From JANSYL01 sp963921255 (GTDB lineage: Bacteria; Pseudomonadota; Alphaproteobacteria; Rhodobacterales; Rhodobacteraceae): 64,000 bases of DNA. The DNA lies in assembly GCA_963921255.3 (NCBI GenBank), contig CAWUEW020000003.1, forward strand, positions 868,001-932,000, read 5' to 3'. Made by a program: the position numbers and the translations under genes. This document shows, piece after piece, positions 16,697-26,415 of the stretch (the stretch's first letter is position 1; each line of letters begins with the position of its first letter). Below the pieces are notes generated by a model. That model did not search any database. It was not told the origin of the DNA and worked only from the letters and a program-made list of their open reading frames with translations.

Positions 16697-18109
16697 ATGG
16701 CGACGAAACTGGCAAGTCTTTTTGGAAGCAGCTCGACGGCTGTTGTCGGCGCGACGGCGGGTGCGGCCGTGGTGGTGGCCGCCGCCGTGGGCGTAACCGT
16801 GTGGCGCTCAGGCGACACGGAGGAGGTCTCTGTCGCGCCCGAACCGGTTGTCGAGGCCCCGGTCGAGCAAGACACGCCGGCCGCGGTGGCCGCGGCCCCT
16901 GAGGCCAACGTTGAGACCACCCCGGACACCCCGGCCATGACACCGCCGCGCTTTGACGTGGTGCGGGTGGATGCAGAGGGCGCCGCCGTCATCGCAGGGT
17001 TTGTCATGACAGACGCGGACGTGACGCTGATCCTCGACGGCGCGCCAATCGAAGTGACGCGCGCCGACGGGGGCGGGAACTTTGTATCGCTCGTGTCGCT
17101 CAGCCCGTCCGAAGCGCCGCGTGTCCTGAGCCTGTCCGCCGCGCTTGATGGGGGCGTCGTGATCGACGGCGAGGAAACCGTCATCATTGCCCCGTTTGGC
17201 GCGATCGAAGAGGGCACGCCCCCCGATCCACCCCCGACCGTCGCCGTGGCCGAACCGGGGATCAACGCCACATCGCCCGAGCCAAGCGTTGCGTCAGATA
17301 CCGACGCCGCCCCTGCGCAGGGTGTCGATGTGGCGCTGGCCGATACCACGCCCGACCCGGAACCCACCGCGGACGCAACGCCCGCGCCCGTACCCGAGAG
17401 TGACGTGGCAACCGCCGAAGACGACGCGCCCGCGCCCGAACCGGCCGAACCGGCCGAGACGGATGTCGCAGTCGCCGAACCCGAGGCACCGGTTGTTGCG
17501 GAAGATGTTGCTGCGGCGGACCCCGAGACGCCTGCGGCCGAACCCGAAGCCCCAACCGTCATGATCGCAAGTGCCGAGGGCATTCGCGTCGTTCAGGGCG
17601 GCGCGCCGGTGGCTCAAACCGAGATTCAGATTGATGCCATCTCCTACGACGTGACCGGAGAGGTCACCGTCGCCGGGCGTGGCCCGACCGATGCGTCTGT
17701 CCGGATTTCCTTGAACGAGCAAACCATCAACATGGGTGAGATCGGACCGGGTGGCGCCTGGAGCCTCGATTTGCCGGATGTCGACCCGGGCACCTACACA
17801 TTGCGGGTCGAGCAGATCGCCAGCGATGGCAGCGTGACCTCTGATATCGTCACGCCGTTTCTGCGCGAAGACCCAGAGCGCATTGCCGCGAACCCGATGC
17901 TGGTTGATCCCGGCGCGTCCGTCATCACGGTCCAGCCGGATTTCACGCTCTGGGGCATTGCCCAGGCCAACTTTGGCGATGGGGTGCTGTATGTGCAGAT
18001 CTTCGAGGAAAACCGCGACCGCATCCGCGATCCGGATATGATTTTCCCGGGCCAGATCTTCCGCCTTCCGGATTTGCCCCGCATGGGTGCGACGACGGAC
18101 GACGGATAA
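16697..18109 (+). CDS. membrane-anchored LysM-domain protein with Ala/Pro/Glu-rich linker
   Basis: A 470-residue envelope protein. An N-terminal hydrophobic helix (AVVGATAGAAVVVAAAVGVT) probably anchors it in the inner membrane. Then come a beta-rich domain, a long low-complexity acidic Ala-Pro-Glu linker (roughly residues 190-290), a second beta domain (YDVTGEVTVAGRGPTDASVR, an Ig-like segment) and a C-terminal LysM motif (TLWGIAQANFGDGVLYVQIF, then NRDRIRDPDMIFPGQIFRLP) that would bind peptidoglycan. The ATG at 16697 has GTGGGGGGAAGG in front. Function beyond wall binding is unknown. It is followed 50 bp later by the Atm1-type exporter on the same strand. Confidence 0.78.
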   Translation: MATKLASLFGSSSTAVVGATAGAAVVVAAAVGVTVWRSGDTEEVSVAPEPVVEAPVEQDTPAAVAAAPEANVETTPDTPAMTPPRFDVVRVDAEGAAVIAGFVMTDADVTLILDGAPIEVTRADGGGNFVSLVSLSPSEAPRVLSLSAALDGGVVIDGEETVIIAPFGAIEEGTPPDPPPTVAVAEPGINATSPEPSVASDTDAAPAQGVDVALADTTPDPEPTADATPAPVPESDVATAEDDAPAPEPAEPAETDVAVAEPEAPVVAEDVAAADPETPAAEPEAPTVMIASAEGIRVVQGGAPVAQTEIQIDAISYDVTGEVTVAGRGPTDASVRISLNEQTINMGEIGPGGAWSLDLPDVDPGTYTLRVEQIASDGSVTSDIVTPFLREDPERIAANPMLVDPGASVITVQPDFTLWGIAQANFGDGVLYVQIFEENRDRIRDPDMIFPGQIFRLPDLPRMGATTDDG

Positions 18110-18159
18110 ATCCACCGCTCTCTCTGGTCATTGTCCGATCGCGACCATAGGTTCTGCCT

Positions 18160-20049
18160 ATGCCAGCCGATACGCCCGCCGCCCGCCCCCAAGCCCAGAC
18201 GCAAGACGCCGCCCCGCAGCCCGAAGCCGCGGCCGCGGTGGATGAGATCGCGGCCCTGGAATCGCGCGAACGCCAAAGCGGCTGGCGCACGATCCAGAAG
18301 GTCGCGCCATATCTTTGGCCCGCCGACAAACCGTGGGTCAAACAGCGGGTCGTCGTCGCCCTGGCGATGCTGGCCATCGCCAAGTTCGTCGCGGTCGGAA
18401 CGCCATTTCTCTACAAGGCAGCGGTCGACAGTCTGGCGGGAGATACCGACGGGTCCGCCGCCTGGCTTCTTGGGATGGGCGCCATCGGTGTGACGGTCGC
18501 CTATGGCGTCGCGCGGCTGGCCAATGTGGGCTTTCAACAGTTGCGCGATGCGGTGTTCGCCAAGGTTGCCCAACGCGCCCTGCGGCAACTGGCATTGGAG
18601 ACGTTCCAGCACATCCATGCGCTCAGTCTGCGGTACCACATCACGCGCAAGACCGGCGGGCTCAGCCGCATCATTGAACGGGGTGTGAAAGGCGTCGAAT
18701 TCCTGCTGCGCTTCTTGTTGTTCTCGATCGGCCCTCTGATCCTCGAACTGATGTTGACCGGCATCGTGTTGGCCGTTGTCTTCGACATTTCTTACCTGCT
18801 GGTGCTGGCGGCCACGATCACGCTGTACATCTGGTTCACCTTCAAGGTCACCGAATGGCGGGTGCGCATCCGCAAGGTCATGAACGACCAGGATACGGAC
18901 GCGAACCAAAAGGCCATCGACAGCCTGCTGAATTTCGAAACGGTCAAGTATTTCGGGGCAGAAGGCCGGGAAGCCGCCCGCTATGACAGCGCGATGGAAG
19001 GGTACGAGGCCGCGGCGCTCAAGACGTCCTACTCGCTGGCCTTCCTGAATTTCGGTCAGTCCCTCATCATCACCACCGGCCTTGTCCTTGTGATGGTGAT
19101 GGCCGCCATGGGCGTGCAGTCGGGTGAGTTGACGGTCGGCGATTTCGTCATGGTCAACGCATACATGATCCAGATCACCATGCCGCTGAACTTCCTCGGC
19201 ACGGTCTATCGTGAGATCCGCCAAGCCCTTGTTGATATGGGCGAAATGTTCGATCTCCTGGAACAGCCCCAGGAAGTGTCAGATCGTCCCGGCGCGGACC
19301 CGCTGGCTGTGTCGGGCGGCGAAGTGCGCTTTGAAGGCGTGCAGTTCGCCTACGAGGAAACGCGCGCCATCCTGAAGGGGCTCAGCTTTACCTTGGCGCC
19401 CGGTCAGACGGTGGCGTTGGTCGGGCCATCCGGCTCGGGCAAATCGACGATCGGGCGGCTCTTGTTCCGCTTTTATGATGTCACCTCGGGCGCGATCCGC
19501 ATCGACGGGCAAGACATCCGCGACATCACGCAGGACAGCCTGCACCAAGCCATCGGCGTGGTCCCGCAAGACACGGTGCTGTTCAACGACACCATCCGCT
19601 ACAACATCGGATATGGCCGCCCGGACGCCAGCGCGGCCGAGATCGAGGCCGCCGCGCGGGCCGCGAAGATTCACGACTTCATCACCGCCTTGCCCGAAGG
19701 CTATGACACGATGGTCGGTGAACGCGGTCTGAAGCTTTCGGGCGGGGAAAAGCAGCGCGTGGGCATTGCGCGCACGCTGTTGAAGGACCCGCCGATCCTG
19801 CTTTTGGACGAGGCGACCAGCGCCCTGGACACCGAGACCGAGCGCGACATCCAGACGGAGCTTAAGGCGATGGGGCAGGGGCGGTCGGTGATCACCATCG
19901 CCCACCGCCTGTCCACGGTGGTTGAGGCCGATCAGATCCTTGTTCTGGAAAAGGGCGAGATTGTCGAATCCGGCACCCATGACAGCCTTCTGGCCTCCGA
20001 AGGCCGCTACGCCTCGATGTGGCACCGCCAGATGGCCGAAGAAGACTAG
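18160..20049 (+). CDS. ABC exporter (fused permease and ATPase), Atm1/ABCB7 type
   Basis: A 629-residue half-transporter that would dimerise. The N-terminal domain has six predicted helices and the Atm1-typical MNDQDTDANQKAIDSLLNFE and TVKYFGAEGREAARYDSAME. The C-terminal ATPase has Walker A ALVGPSGSGKSTIGRLLFRF, signature KLSGGEKQRVGIARTLL, Walker B ILLLDEATSALD, and H-loop ITIAHRLSTV. Atm1-type proteins export glutathione-linked or sulfur-containing compounds and heavy-metal complexes. That role is inferred from family; there is no local Fe-S context. Confidence 0.86.
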   Translation: MPADTPAARPQAQTQDAAPQPEAAAAVDEIAALESRERQSGWRTIQKVAPYLWPADKPWVKQRVVVALAMLAIAKFVAVGTPFLYKAAVDSLAGDTDGSAAWLLGMGAIGVTVAYGVARLANVGFQQLRDAVFAKVAQRALRQLALETFQHIHALSLRYHITRKTGGLSRIIERGVKGVEFLLRFLLFSIGPLILELMLTGIVLAVVFDISYLLVLAATITLYIWFTFKVTEWRVRIRKVMNDQDTDANQKAIDSLLNFETVKYFGAEGREAARYDSAMEGYEAAALKTSYSLAFLNFGQSLIITTGLVLVMVMAAMGVQSGELTVGDFVMVNAYMIQITMPLNFLGTVYREIRQALVDMGEMFDLLEQPQEVSDRPGADPLAVSGGEVRFEGVQFAYEETRAILKGLSFTLAPGQTVALVGPSGSGKSTIGRLLFRFYDVTSGAIRIDGQDIRDITQDSLHQAIGVVPQDTVLFNDTIRYNIGYGRPDASAAEIEAAARAAKIHDFITALPEGYDTMVGERGLKLSGGEKQRVGIARTLLKDPPILLLDEATSALDTETERDIQTELKAMGQGRSVITIAHRLSTVVEADQILVLEKGEIVESGTHDSLLASEGRYASMWHRQMAEED

Positions 20050-20112
20050 GGTCACGCTCCGTCAGCCGAGGGCCGCCGCTGTGCGGTTTGCCGGCCAATC
20101 CCATCACCCAAT

Positions 20113-20145
20113 GAAAAGAGCGGCACCGGGGATACGATGCCGCTC
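20113..20145 (-). terminator. intrinsic terminator of the RND efflux operon
   Basis: Arms GAGCGGCA (20118-20125) and TGCCGCTC (20138-20145) form a perfect 8-bp stem with a 12-nt loop. Read on the minus strand the stem is followed by TTTTCATT, placing a terminator shortly after the stop of the RND permease gene. It may also serve the convergent ABC exporter gene. Confidence 0.6.
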
Positions 20146-20178
20146 AATTCAGTAGCCCGGTCTTTGGGGACGGACCGG

Positions 20179-23100
20179 CTACTCGGCCGCACGCAGGGGA
20201 GGGCGCGGGCCGACATCACTGTCAAGCTCGGTATCCGCGTAGGGGTCCTGCTTTTCGGGCATGTCCTCCGGCGCGGGCGGTTCGGGGATGTCCTCCGAGC
20301 CGTCGTCTGGGGCGCTGTCTTCCGGGTCCGCCTCCGGTACCGGATCCGGGCGCGGGTCTTCATCCCAGTAGATCGTGGGCTCGCGCACACGCCGTGCTTC
20401 GCGCTGCAGCGCCCAATCCTGCGCCCGCGCGCTCAGGCGGCTGGCACCCAGGCGCGCCAGGGCCCGGCCAATCCACGAGACAATCTTGGTCGACCAGATG
20501 CGCAGCGCCAGCAGCGAGGGCGTGAACACAAGGGTCAGAACCGTTGCAATACCCAACCCGAAGACCACGGCGGTCGCCAGCTGCTTCCACCACAGGGCGG
20601 TTGGGCTGTCGACGGTGTAGCCACCTGCGCCGAAGTCCAGACTGACGCCGAACATCATCGGGGCCAGACCCGCCATCGTGGTGATTGTGGTCAGCAGAAC
20701 CGGGCGGATCCGTGCCTCGGCCGTGCGGACGATCGCCTCCTGCCGGGGCATGTAGCGGCTGTATTCCTGGTAGGTGTCGATCAGAACAATGTTGTTGTTC
20801 ACCACGATCCCCGCCAAGGCCACGATCCCGGTCCCGGTCATGATGATCGAGAATGTCTGATCCATCACGAGCATGCCGATCAGAACCCCGGTCGTGGACA
20901 GAACAACCGCCAAAAGAACCAACACGGCGTTGTAGACCGAGTTGAACTGCGCCAACAGGATGATGAACATAAGGCCAAGCGCAGCCGCAAAGGCCGAGCT
21001 GAGGAAGGCCTGGCTTTCTTCCTGTTCTTCCTGGTCGCCGGCCCATTCCCATTCGACGCCGTTGGGGAGGGGGTTTTCGGCCTCAAGCCAGGCGGTGATC
21101 TGTTCGATCCGCTCGTTCGGGGTGACCGGGATCGTGGTCAACGATCCGTCCGTCAACCCGGTTTCAAGCGCCTCCGCCGTGGTGTCGCCGTAAAGCGAAT
21201 AGATCTGCCAGCCGACATCTCCGATCCGGAAATCGGCGCCGCCGGTGACGGTCGGCTCCGCAGTGTCCCGCACCATGCCGACCGCGGTGCCATCGGCGTC
21301 ATCGACCCGGAACAACGCCGGCAGTACATCGGCCTTCACGTCGAAGGTGCGTGCCTGGTCGATCCGGTTGATCTCGGCCAATTGCGGCGTCGCTTCGTAG
21401 GTGACGAAGTTCGACAGCGGGACGAGCCCTTCATTCGTGCGCACCCGCAACGTATCGAGGGTGGACAAGACACGCGCCTCGTCCGGGAACCGGACCCGGA
21501 TCTCGATTTCTTCATCCGAGGTCGGGACCCGCATCGTATCCAGCAGGATGCCCCGCGTGACCAACTGCACCATCGCACCCACGGTGGCCACACTGGCGTT
21601 GTATCGGCCGGCGGCTTCCACATCGACATTGATCTGCCAGTCGATGCCGGGCAGGGGGCGGGTGTCCTCGATCAGGGTCAGGCCGTCCAACGCGTCGTAA
21701 AATCCACGCGCCGTGCCGGCGGCTGTCAGCAGGTCGGCCCAATCCTCGCCCGTCAGGCGCAGATTGACGGGCTTGCCTTCGCCCGGGCCCTGCGCCTGTT
21801 CCAGGATTTCGGTCTCGATCCCGGGCAACACGGCCAAACGGGTGGCCAGGCGATCAAGGATGACGTTGCCATCATCGCGCTGCCCCCAGGGTTCGAGGTC
21901 GATCTGAATCTGACCGACGGTATCGGCCGGTGCCGAGACGCCGCCGGTGTTGTTGTTCAGCCCGCCATCGCCCGCAAAGGCAAAGACATCGCGCACGCCC
22001 TCCTCTTGCAGGACGATGTCCTCGACCTGCCGAACGAGCGCGTCCTGCTCATCAAGCGAAAGGTTGCCGCGCGCCCGGACATAGACAATGGCCTGTTCCG
22101 GCTCGGTCTGGACGAAGAATTCCACGCCGTTGTTGTTCTGGCCGAAGTAGATGAACACGTTCACCACGAAGGCCGCGACCACGGCGATGGACACCAGCGG
22201 CATGATCGGGTTGCCCGTCAGGGCATGGATGAACCAGCCAAAGGGCGACCGCCGGTACCCGGACCGGACCTTCTGTGCCTTGCGCTCAATCGTGACCGAA
22301 CTCAGCGCGATCGACATCAACACCGAACTGACCACGAACAGCAGCGCACCGGGCAGCATCGCCATAAAGGCCGAGGTTTCCGGGCCCGGCGCAGGCAACA
22401 AGACGCCCGGGTTGACGGTCTGCATGGCCGACAGGAACAGCAAATACGCGACGCCGGCGGCCACCAGGAGACGCGCGGCATACCAAGGCACGATGGCCTT
22501 GAAGACGGCGGTGCTGCGGTCGATGACGCGGCTGAAGCGCGCAGCCACACCCCCGACCACCGGCAGATAGACCAGCGCCACGATCAGCGAGGCGGACAGA
22601 ACGAAAATCAGGGTCACGGGCAGCATGCCCATGAATTCCCCGGGCACGCCCGGCCAGAACAGCATCGGCAGGAAGGCGCAGAGCGTCGTCGCGGTCGAAC
22701 TGACAATGGGCCAGAACATCCGCTTGGCCGCATCGGTGTAGGCCTGCATCGGGCGGGCCCCTTCCTTGAGGCGCTTGTCGGCGTATTCGACCACCACGAT
22801 GGCCCCGTCGACCAGCATCCCCACGGCCAGGATCAGGCCGAACATCACGATGTTCGAAATCGCGATGCCCATCACACCCAACAGGATGAAACACAGCAGG
22901 AACGACGTCGGGATCGCAAATCCCACCAGCAGCGCCGAGCGCGTGCCGAGCGCCGCAAGAACCACGATCATCACCAGCGCGATGGCCGTCAGGACCGAGC
23001 CTTCCAGCTGGCGCACCATGCCGTCCACCTGAACCGACTGGTCGAGCGACGTGTCCACCTCGACCGCGGCCTGCAATTCGGCAGGCCACGCGGCGCTGAC

Positions 23101-24012
23101 TTCGTCGACCGTCTGTCGGATCAGTTCAACGGTATCGATGATGTTGAACCCCTGCCGTTTCACGACCTGCAGCGCGATGGTGGTTTCCCCGTTGAAGCGG
23201 GCGGTGCCAGCGCGGTCCTGATAGGTCAGGCGGATCTCGGCCAGTTCGCCCAAGGTCACGACCCGGTCGCCATTCACCGTCACGGCCAGGTTGTAGACAT
23301 CCTCGGCCGTGTCGAAGCTCGACGGGATCTTGACCGAGATGGCCCCGTTGTCGTTGGAAATCTCACCCGCTGCGATCAACTGGTTGTTGTTGACGACCGA
23401 GTTGATCAGGTCCTGCGCCGTGACGTCATAGGCCTCCAGCGCCAGGGGATCGACGATGACCTCCAACATTTCTTCGCGGTTGCCGGCCAAGCCCGCTTCC
23501 AGCACAGGCGTGAGGCTCTCAAGCGCTTCCTGCATCTGGTTGGCAAGTTGGATCAGCGTACGCTCGGGCGCTTCGCCGGACAGCGACACGATGATGATCG
23601 GGAACTCCGAGAAGTTGATCTCCGAGATCTGCCAGCTTTCCGCGCCGTCCGGGAACTCGGCCTCGGCCCGGCCCATGGCGTCACGGACATCGGCAATGGT
23701 GCCCTGCTTGTCCCACCCGAATTCGAACTCGATGAACACGCCCGCGAACCCTTCGGACGCGGTTGCGGTGATTGTGGTCAGCCCGTCGAGGTCCTGAAAT
23801 TCGGCCTCCATCGGGCGAACAAGCAAGCGCTCGCTGTCTTCCGCCGAGATGCCGGGGAAGGGGACGGACACGAAAAGCCCCGGAATATCAATGTCCGGCT
23901 CGCCCTCTTTGGGCAGGCCCACATAGGCGGCGGCCCCGACCGTCAGCGACAAGATCACAAAGGCCACGACCATACGGGCCCGAGACGCGGCCCAATCGAC
24001 GATACCCGTCAT
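20179..24012 (-). CDS. RND-family efflux permease (AcrB/MMPL-like, HAE1-related)
   Basis: A 1277-residue proton-driven inner-membrane pump, longer than AcrB (about 1050) because of an acidic Pro-rich cytoplasmic tail from about residue 1200. The N-terminal helix (RMVVAFVILSLTVGAAAYVG), the porter-domain opening GEPDIDIPGLFVSVPFPGIS, the repeated periplasmic loops and the second transmembrane bundle (LMFIILLAQFNSVYNAVLVL, then GTGIVALAGIVVNNNIVLID) are all present. The last segment is the RND motif near the C-terminus. Its start overlaps the adaptor gene stop by 4 nt. Substrate is unknown. Confidence 0.9.
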   Translation of the reverse strand: MTGIVDWAASRARMVVAFVILSLTVGAAAYVGLPKEGEPDIDIPGLFVSVPFPGISAEDSERLLVRPMEAEFQDLDGLTTITATASEGFAGVFIEFEFGWDKQGTIADVRDAMGRAEAEFPDGAESWQISEINFSEFPIIIVSLSGEAPERTLIQLANQMQEALESLTPVLEAGLAGNREEMLEVIVDPLALEAYDVTAQDLINSVVNNNQLIAAGEISNDNGAISVKIPSSFDTAEDVYNLAVTVNGDRVVTLGELAEIRLTYQDRAGTARFNGETTIALQVVKRQGFNIIDTVELIRQTVDEVSAAWPAELQAAVEVDTSLDQSVQVDGMVRQLEGSVLTAIALVMIVVLAALGTRSALLVGFAIPTSFLLCFILLGVMGIAISNIVMFGLILAVGMLVDGAIVVVEYADKRLKEGARPMQAYTDAAKRMFWPIVSSTATTLCAFLPMLFWPGVPGEFMGMLPVTLIFVLSASLIVALVYLPVVGGVAARFSRVIDRSTAVFKAIVPWYAARLLVAAGVAYLLFLSAMQTVNPGVLLPAPGPETSAFMAMLPGALLFVVSSVLMSIALSSVTIERKAQKVRSGYRRSPFGWFIHALTGNPIMPLVSIAVVAAFVVNVFIYFGQNNNGVEFFVQTEPEQAIVYVRARGNLSLDEQDALVRQVEDIVLQEEGVRDVFAFAGDGGLNNNTGGVSAPADTVGQIQIDLEPWGQRDDGNVILDRLATRLAVLPGIETEILEQAQGPGEGKPVNLRLTGEDWADLLTAAGTARGFYDALDGLTLIEDTRPLPGIDWQINVDVEAAGRYNASVATVGAMVQLVTRGILLDTMRVPTSDEEIEIRVRFPDEARVLSTLDTLRVRTNEGLVPLSNFVTYEATPQLAEINRIDQARTFDVKADVLPALFRVDDADGTAVGMVRDTAEPTVTGGADFRIGDVGWQIYSLYGDTTAEALETGLTDGSLTTIPVTPNERIEQITAWLEAENPLPNGVEWEWAGDQEEQEESQAFLSSAFAAALGLMFIILLAQFNSVYNAVLVLLAVVLSTTGVLIGMLVMDQTFSIIMTGTGIVALAGIVVNNNIVLIDTYQEYSRYMPRQEAIVRTAEARIRPVLLTTITTMAGLAPMMFGVSLDFGAGGYTVDSPTALWWKQLATAVVFGLGIATVLTLVFTPSLLALRIWSTKIVSWIGRALARLGASRLSARAQDWALQREARRVREPTIYWDEDPRPDPVPEADPEDSAPDDGSEDIPEPPAPEDMPEKQDPYADTELDSDVGPRPPLRAAE

Positions 24013-25295
24013 TGCGTGAGCTCCTCATAGGTGACGCGTACCGAGACACCTTCAGTAACAAAATTCTGGCCCACGGTGATGACGTCGACCTCATCGGGAA
24101 GTCCTGCCAGCCACACGCCGCGCGCCGTGTCACGCAGCATCTGCACGGGCGCGAACTGCACGATCCCATCTTCGACGACCCGCACACCCAGGGTGCCGTC
24201 ATCGTTCAGTGTCATGGCCGAGGCCGGAAGCAGATGCGCCGGGGTGCCCGCGGTTTCGATCAGGATATCTGCGGATTGCCCGTCCCGGATGCGGAGATCG
24301 GCGTTGTTCACCAGGATCTCGACACGGAAGGTGCGGGTGCGCGGATCGGCTGACCGCGAAATGAATGTGACGTTGCCGATGACCTCGGATCCGGTCGACA
24401 ACCGTGCGCCCGCCCGCGCGTCCAACTCGATGCGGTCGACCTGCGCCTCCGGCACGAAGCCAACCAGTTTCATCGGATCCAGCTGAATGATGGTGGCGCA
24501 GGGCGTGCCGGGCTGCATCAAGCTGCCAAGTTCGGCCGTGTCGCTTTCCAGAATGCCGTCAAACGGCGCCGTGATCGTCAGGCGCGCGATATCCTCTTCG
24601 GCGCGGATCACCGCGGCTTCGGCGGCCCGAATGCCGCTCTCGGCGGACTGGATGCCGGCATCCGCGGCCTGGACGCCCGCTTGTGCGGCCTGAACGGCGG
24701 CGCTGGCGCTGGCCAGGGCGGCGCTGGCCGAGGCCGCCCGCGTTTCCGAGGCAAATCCGCTTTCCGACAGGCGTGTGGCGGCCGTGTTGTCGATTTCGGC
24801 GGCCGAGACGCTCGCGCGGGCTTCTGCAAGGCGGGCCTGCGCTTCGGGCAAACGGGCCTGTGCTTCGGGCAGACGCGCCTGCGCCTCCAGCAGGCGGGCT
24901 TCGGCTTCGGCCAGGGCGGCGGCCCGGGTGCCGGGGTCAATCTCGCACATCAACTGACCGGCGGTCACGCTGGCCCCGGCGCGGATCGGATCCGAGATGA
25001 TGCGCCCGCTTGTTTCAGCGGCCACGGTCACCTGGCGCACCGCTTCCGTCCGGCCGCGCAGGATCACGGCATTTTCGGCCGGCTGTGCCAGCGACCGACG
25101 CACCGTGACATGCACGCGCGGGTCTTCATCGACGGGGGCCGCGGCCTCTGCCACCTCGACCGTCTCCTCGGTGGTCTCTTCGGTTGCTGCAGCGCCGAAT
25201 TGGCTGGCAAAGCTGACCAGGGTTTCGCGGTCAAGAATCGCAAAATACAACGCGACACAGACCAGCGTGGCCGTCACAATCGGAAACAGTTTCAT
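24009..25295 (-). CDS. RND efflux periplasmic adaptor (membrane-fusion protein, HlyD/AcrA family)
   Basis: A 428-residue adaptor linking the RND pump to an outer-membrane channel. An N-terminal signal-anchor (FPIVTATLVCVALYFAI) is followed by a short acidic segment, a lipoyl/barrel-sandwich half (VTVAAETSGRIISDPIRAGA), a long coiled-coil hairpin with tandem EAQARLP heptad-like units, the returning half (LTITAPFDGILESDTAELGS) and a beta-barrel. The ATG at 25295 lies 4 bp after GAGGT; a TTG 12 bp upstream is also in frame. No outer-membrane partner is adjacent, but a TolC-family gene is at 62519. Confidence 0.87.
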   Translation of the reverse strand: MKLFPIVTATLVCVALYFAILDRETLVSFASQFGAAATEETTEETVEVAEAAAPVDEDPRVHVTVRRSLAQPAENAVILRGRTEAVRQVTVAAETSGRIISDPIRAGASVTAGQLMCEIDPGTRAAALAEAEARLLEAQARLPEAQARLPEAQARLAEARASVSAAEIDNTAATRLSESGFASETRAASASAALASASAAVQAAQAGVQAADAGIQSAESGIRAAEAAVIRAEEDIARLTITAPFDGILESDTAELGSLMQPGTPCATIIQLDPMKLVGFVPEAQVDRIELDARAGARLSTGSEVIGNVTFISRSADPRTRTFRVEILVNNADLRIRDGQSADILIETAGTPAHLLPASAMTLNDDGTLGVRVVEDGIVQFAPVQMLRDTARGVWLAGLPDEVDVITVGQNFVTEGVSVRVTYEELTQ

Positions 25296-25371
25296 GGCAC
25301 CTCTCAAGCGGGTCGACGCGGTTTTGTTGGGCGCGCCCGGCTTTGTCGTTCTTTCAATCGTTTGTAATACG

Positions 25372-25436
25372 CTAAACCGTCCCGTTCAGATTAGTCTTTT
25401 TGCACTGCGGCGACAAGACTGAACTGAACGGTTTAG
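25372..25436. promoter_or_regulatory. paired inverted repeats upstream of the RND operon, candidate TetR-type operators
   Basis: CTAAACCGTCCCGTTCAG (25372-25389) and CTGAACGGTTTAG (25424-25436) each contain a near-palindrome of the halves CTAAAC or CTGAAC and GTTTAG or GTTCAG, and the two sites are inverted relative to each other. They sit 77-141 bp upstream of the adaptor start. Local TetR repressors of RND pumps usually bind such sites; no regulator gene is in the window, so the binding protein is inferred. Confidence 0.45.
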
Positions 25437-25557
25437 ATTTGTCCCAATCGGTGTGGCACATGCGCCGACACTTGCAGTGCCCCGACCGCTCGGGCTAAGA
25501 CGCGCGGGTGAGGGGCGGCGCCATGGAAGCGCGCCTTATTTTTAGGGGCGATTGGGC

Positions 25558-26364
25558 ATGTCCGACAGCGACAGTTTCATCAATGAAGTGACCGAAGAGG
25601 TCCGCCGCGATCGGCTGTTTGGCCTGATGCGCCGGTGGGGATGGGTGGCTGGCGTCGTGGTCGTCGCCATCGTCGGAACGGCGGCCTATGTCGAATTCAC
25701 CCGCAGCCAGGAGGAGGCGCGCGCCCAGGCGTTTGGCGACTCACTTTTGGCGGCGTTGGAACAACCGGTGGTCGAGGACCGCGTGGCGGCTCTGGCCGAG
25801 ATCACGCCGGACACCGCCGAAGCCGGGATGATCCTCGCGCTTCTCGCGTCAGGGGAACTTGCGCAGGCCGGCGACCCGGAAGCGGCCGCCGCGCGGCTGC
25901 GGGCCGCGGCGGATGTCGCTGATTTGCCGGTGCGCTACCGCCACCTGGCGCTGCTGCGGGCCGAGATGATGGACCCGTCCGAGCCTGCAGCGGCCCGGCT
26001 TCTGCTGGAAGCACTCGCGGCGCCCGGTGCGCCCTACGCCGCCTTGGCGCAGGAGCAATTGGCCCTTCTGTCGTTGCGGGAAGGCGACGTGGACGGTGCG
26101 GTTGCGTTGCTGCGGCGCATCGAAGACGGTGCCGCGACGACGCCGGGCTTGCAACAACGCGCCTCACAGTTGATTGTGGCGCTCGAAGCCGGGTCTGTTC
26201 TGGTCGATGTCTCGCCTGTTGTTGAGGTGGAAGACACCGCGCCGGAGGGGGACGTCGAACAGTCTTCGGAAACGGACGCAGATGGCTCTGTTGACCCAAC
26301 AGAGACCCCATCGGACGCCCCGGCCGAAACGTCCGATACCGAAACCGGCACGGACGAGAACTAA
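25558..26364 (+). CDS. YfgM-like single-span membrane protein with TPR-type periplasmic domain
   Basis: A 268-residue protein with a cytoplasmic N-terminus (SDSDSFINEVTEEVRRDRLF), one membrane helix (GWVAGVVVVAIVGTAAYVEF), and an Ala/Leu-rich helical periplasmic region resembling the TPR-like domain of YfgM/ancillary SecYEG translocon subunits. An acidic Thr/Glu/Asp-rich tail follows (from about residue 215). It lies 51 bp upstream of bamB, the usual order in proteobacteria, suggesting a role at the translocon or Bam interface. The ATG at 25558 is preferred to the TTG two codons earlier. Confidence 0.75.
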   Translation: MSDSDSFINEVTEEVRRDRLFGLMRRWGWVAGVVVVAIVGTAAYVEFTRSQEEARAQAFGDSLLAALEQPVVEDRVAALAEITPDTAEAGMILALLASGELAQAGDPEAAAARLRAAADVADLPVRYRHLALLRAEMMDPSEPAAARLLLEALAAPGAPYAALAQEQLALLSLREGDVDGAVALLRRIEDGAATTPGLQQRASQLIVALEAGSVLVDVSPVVEVEDTAPEGDVEQSSETDADGSVDPTETPSDAPAETSDTETGTDEN

Positions 26365-26415
26365 GCGGACGTTCAACGCGCCGCAGACGGGACAAATGGA
26401 AGGCCAGGGCACATC

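Noticed and set aside
20137..24030. Open frame of about 1300 codons on the plus strand opposite the RND permease gene
   Set aside because: It is antisense to a well-recognised transporter, rich in Arg/Asp/His/Gln as expected from GC-skewed third positions, and has no family features.
24820..24905. Short tandem repeats that could suggest a CRISPR array
   Set aside because: They are in-frame 21-bp units coding for coiled coil in the RND adaptor, without spacers.
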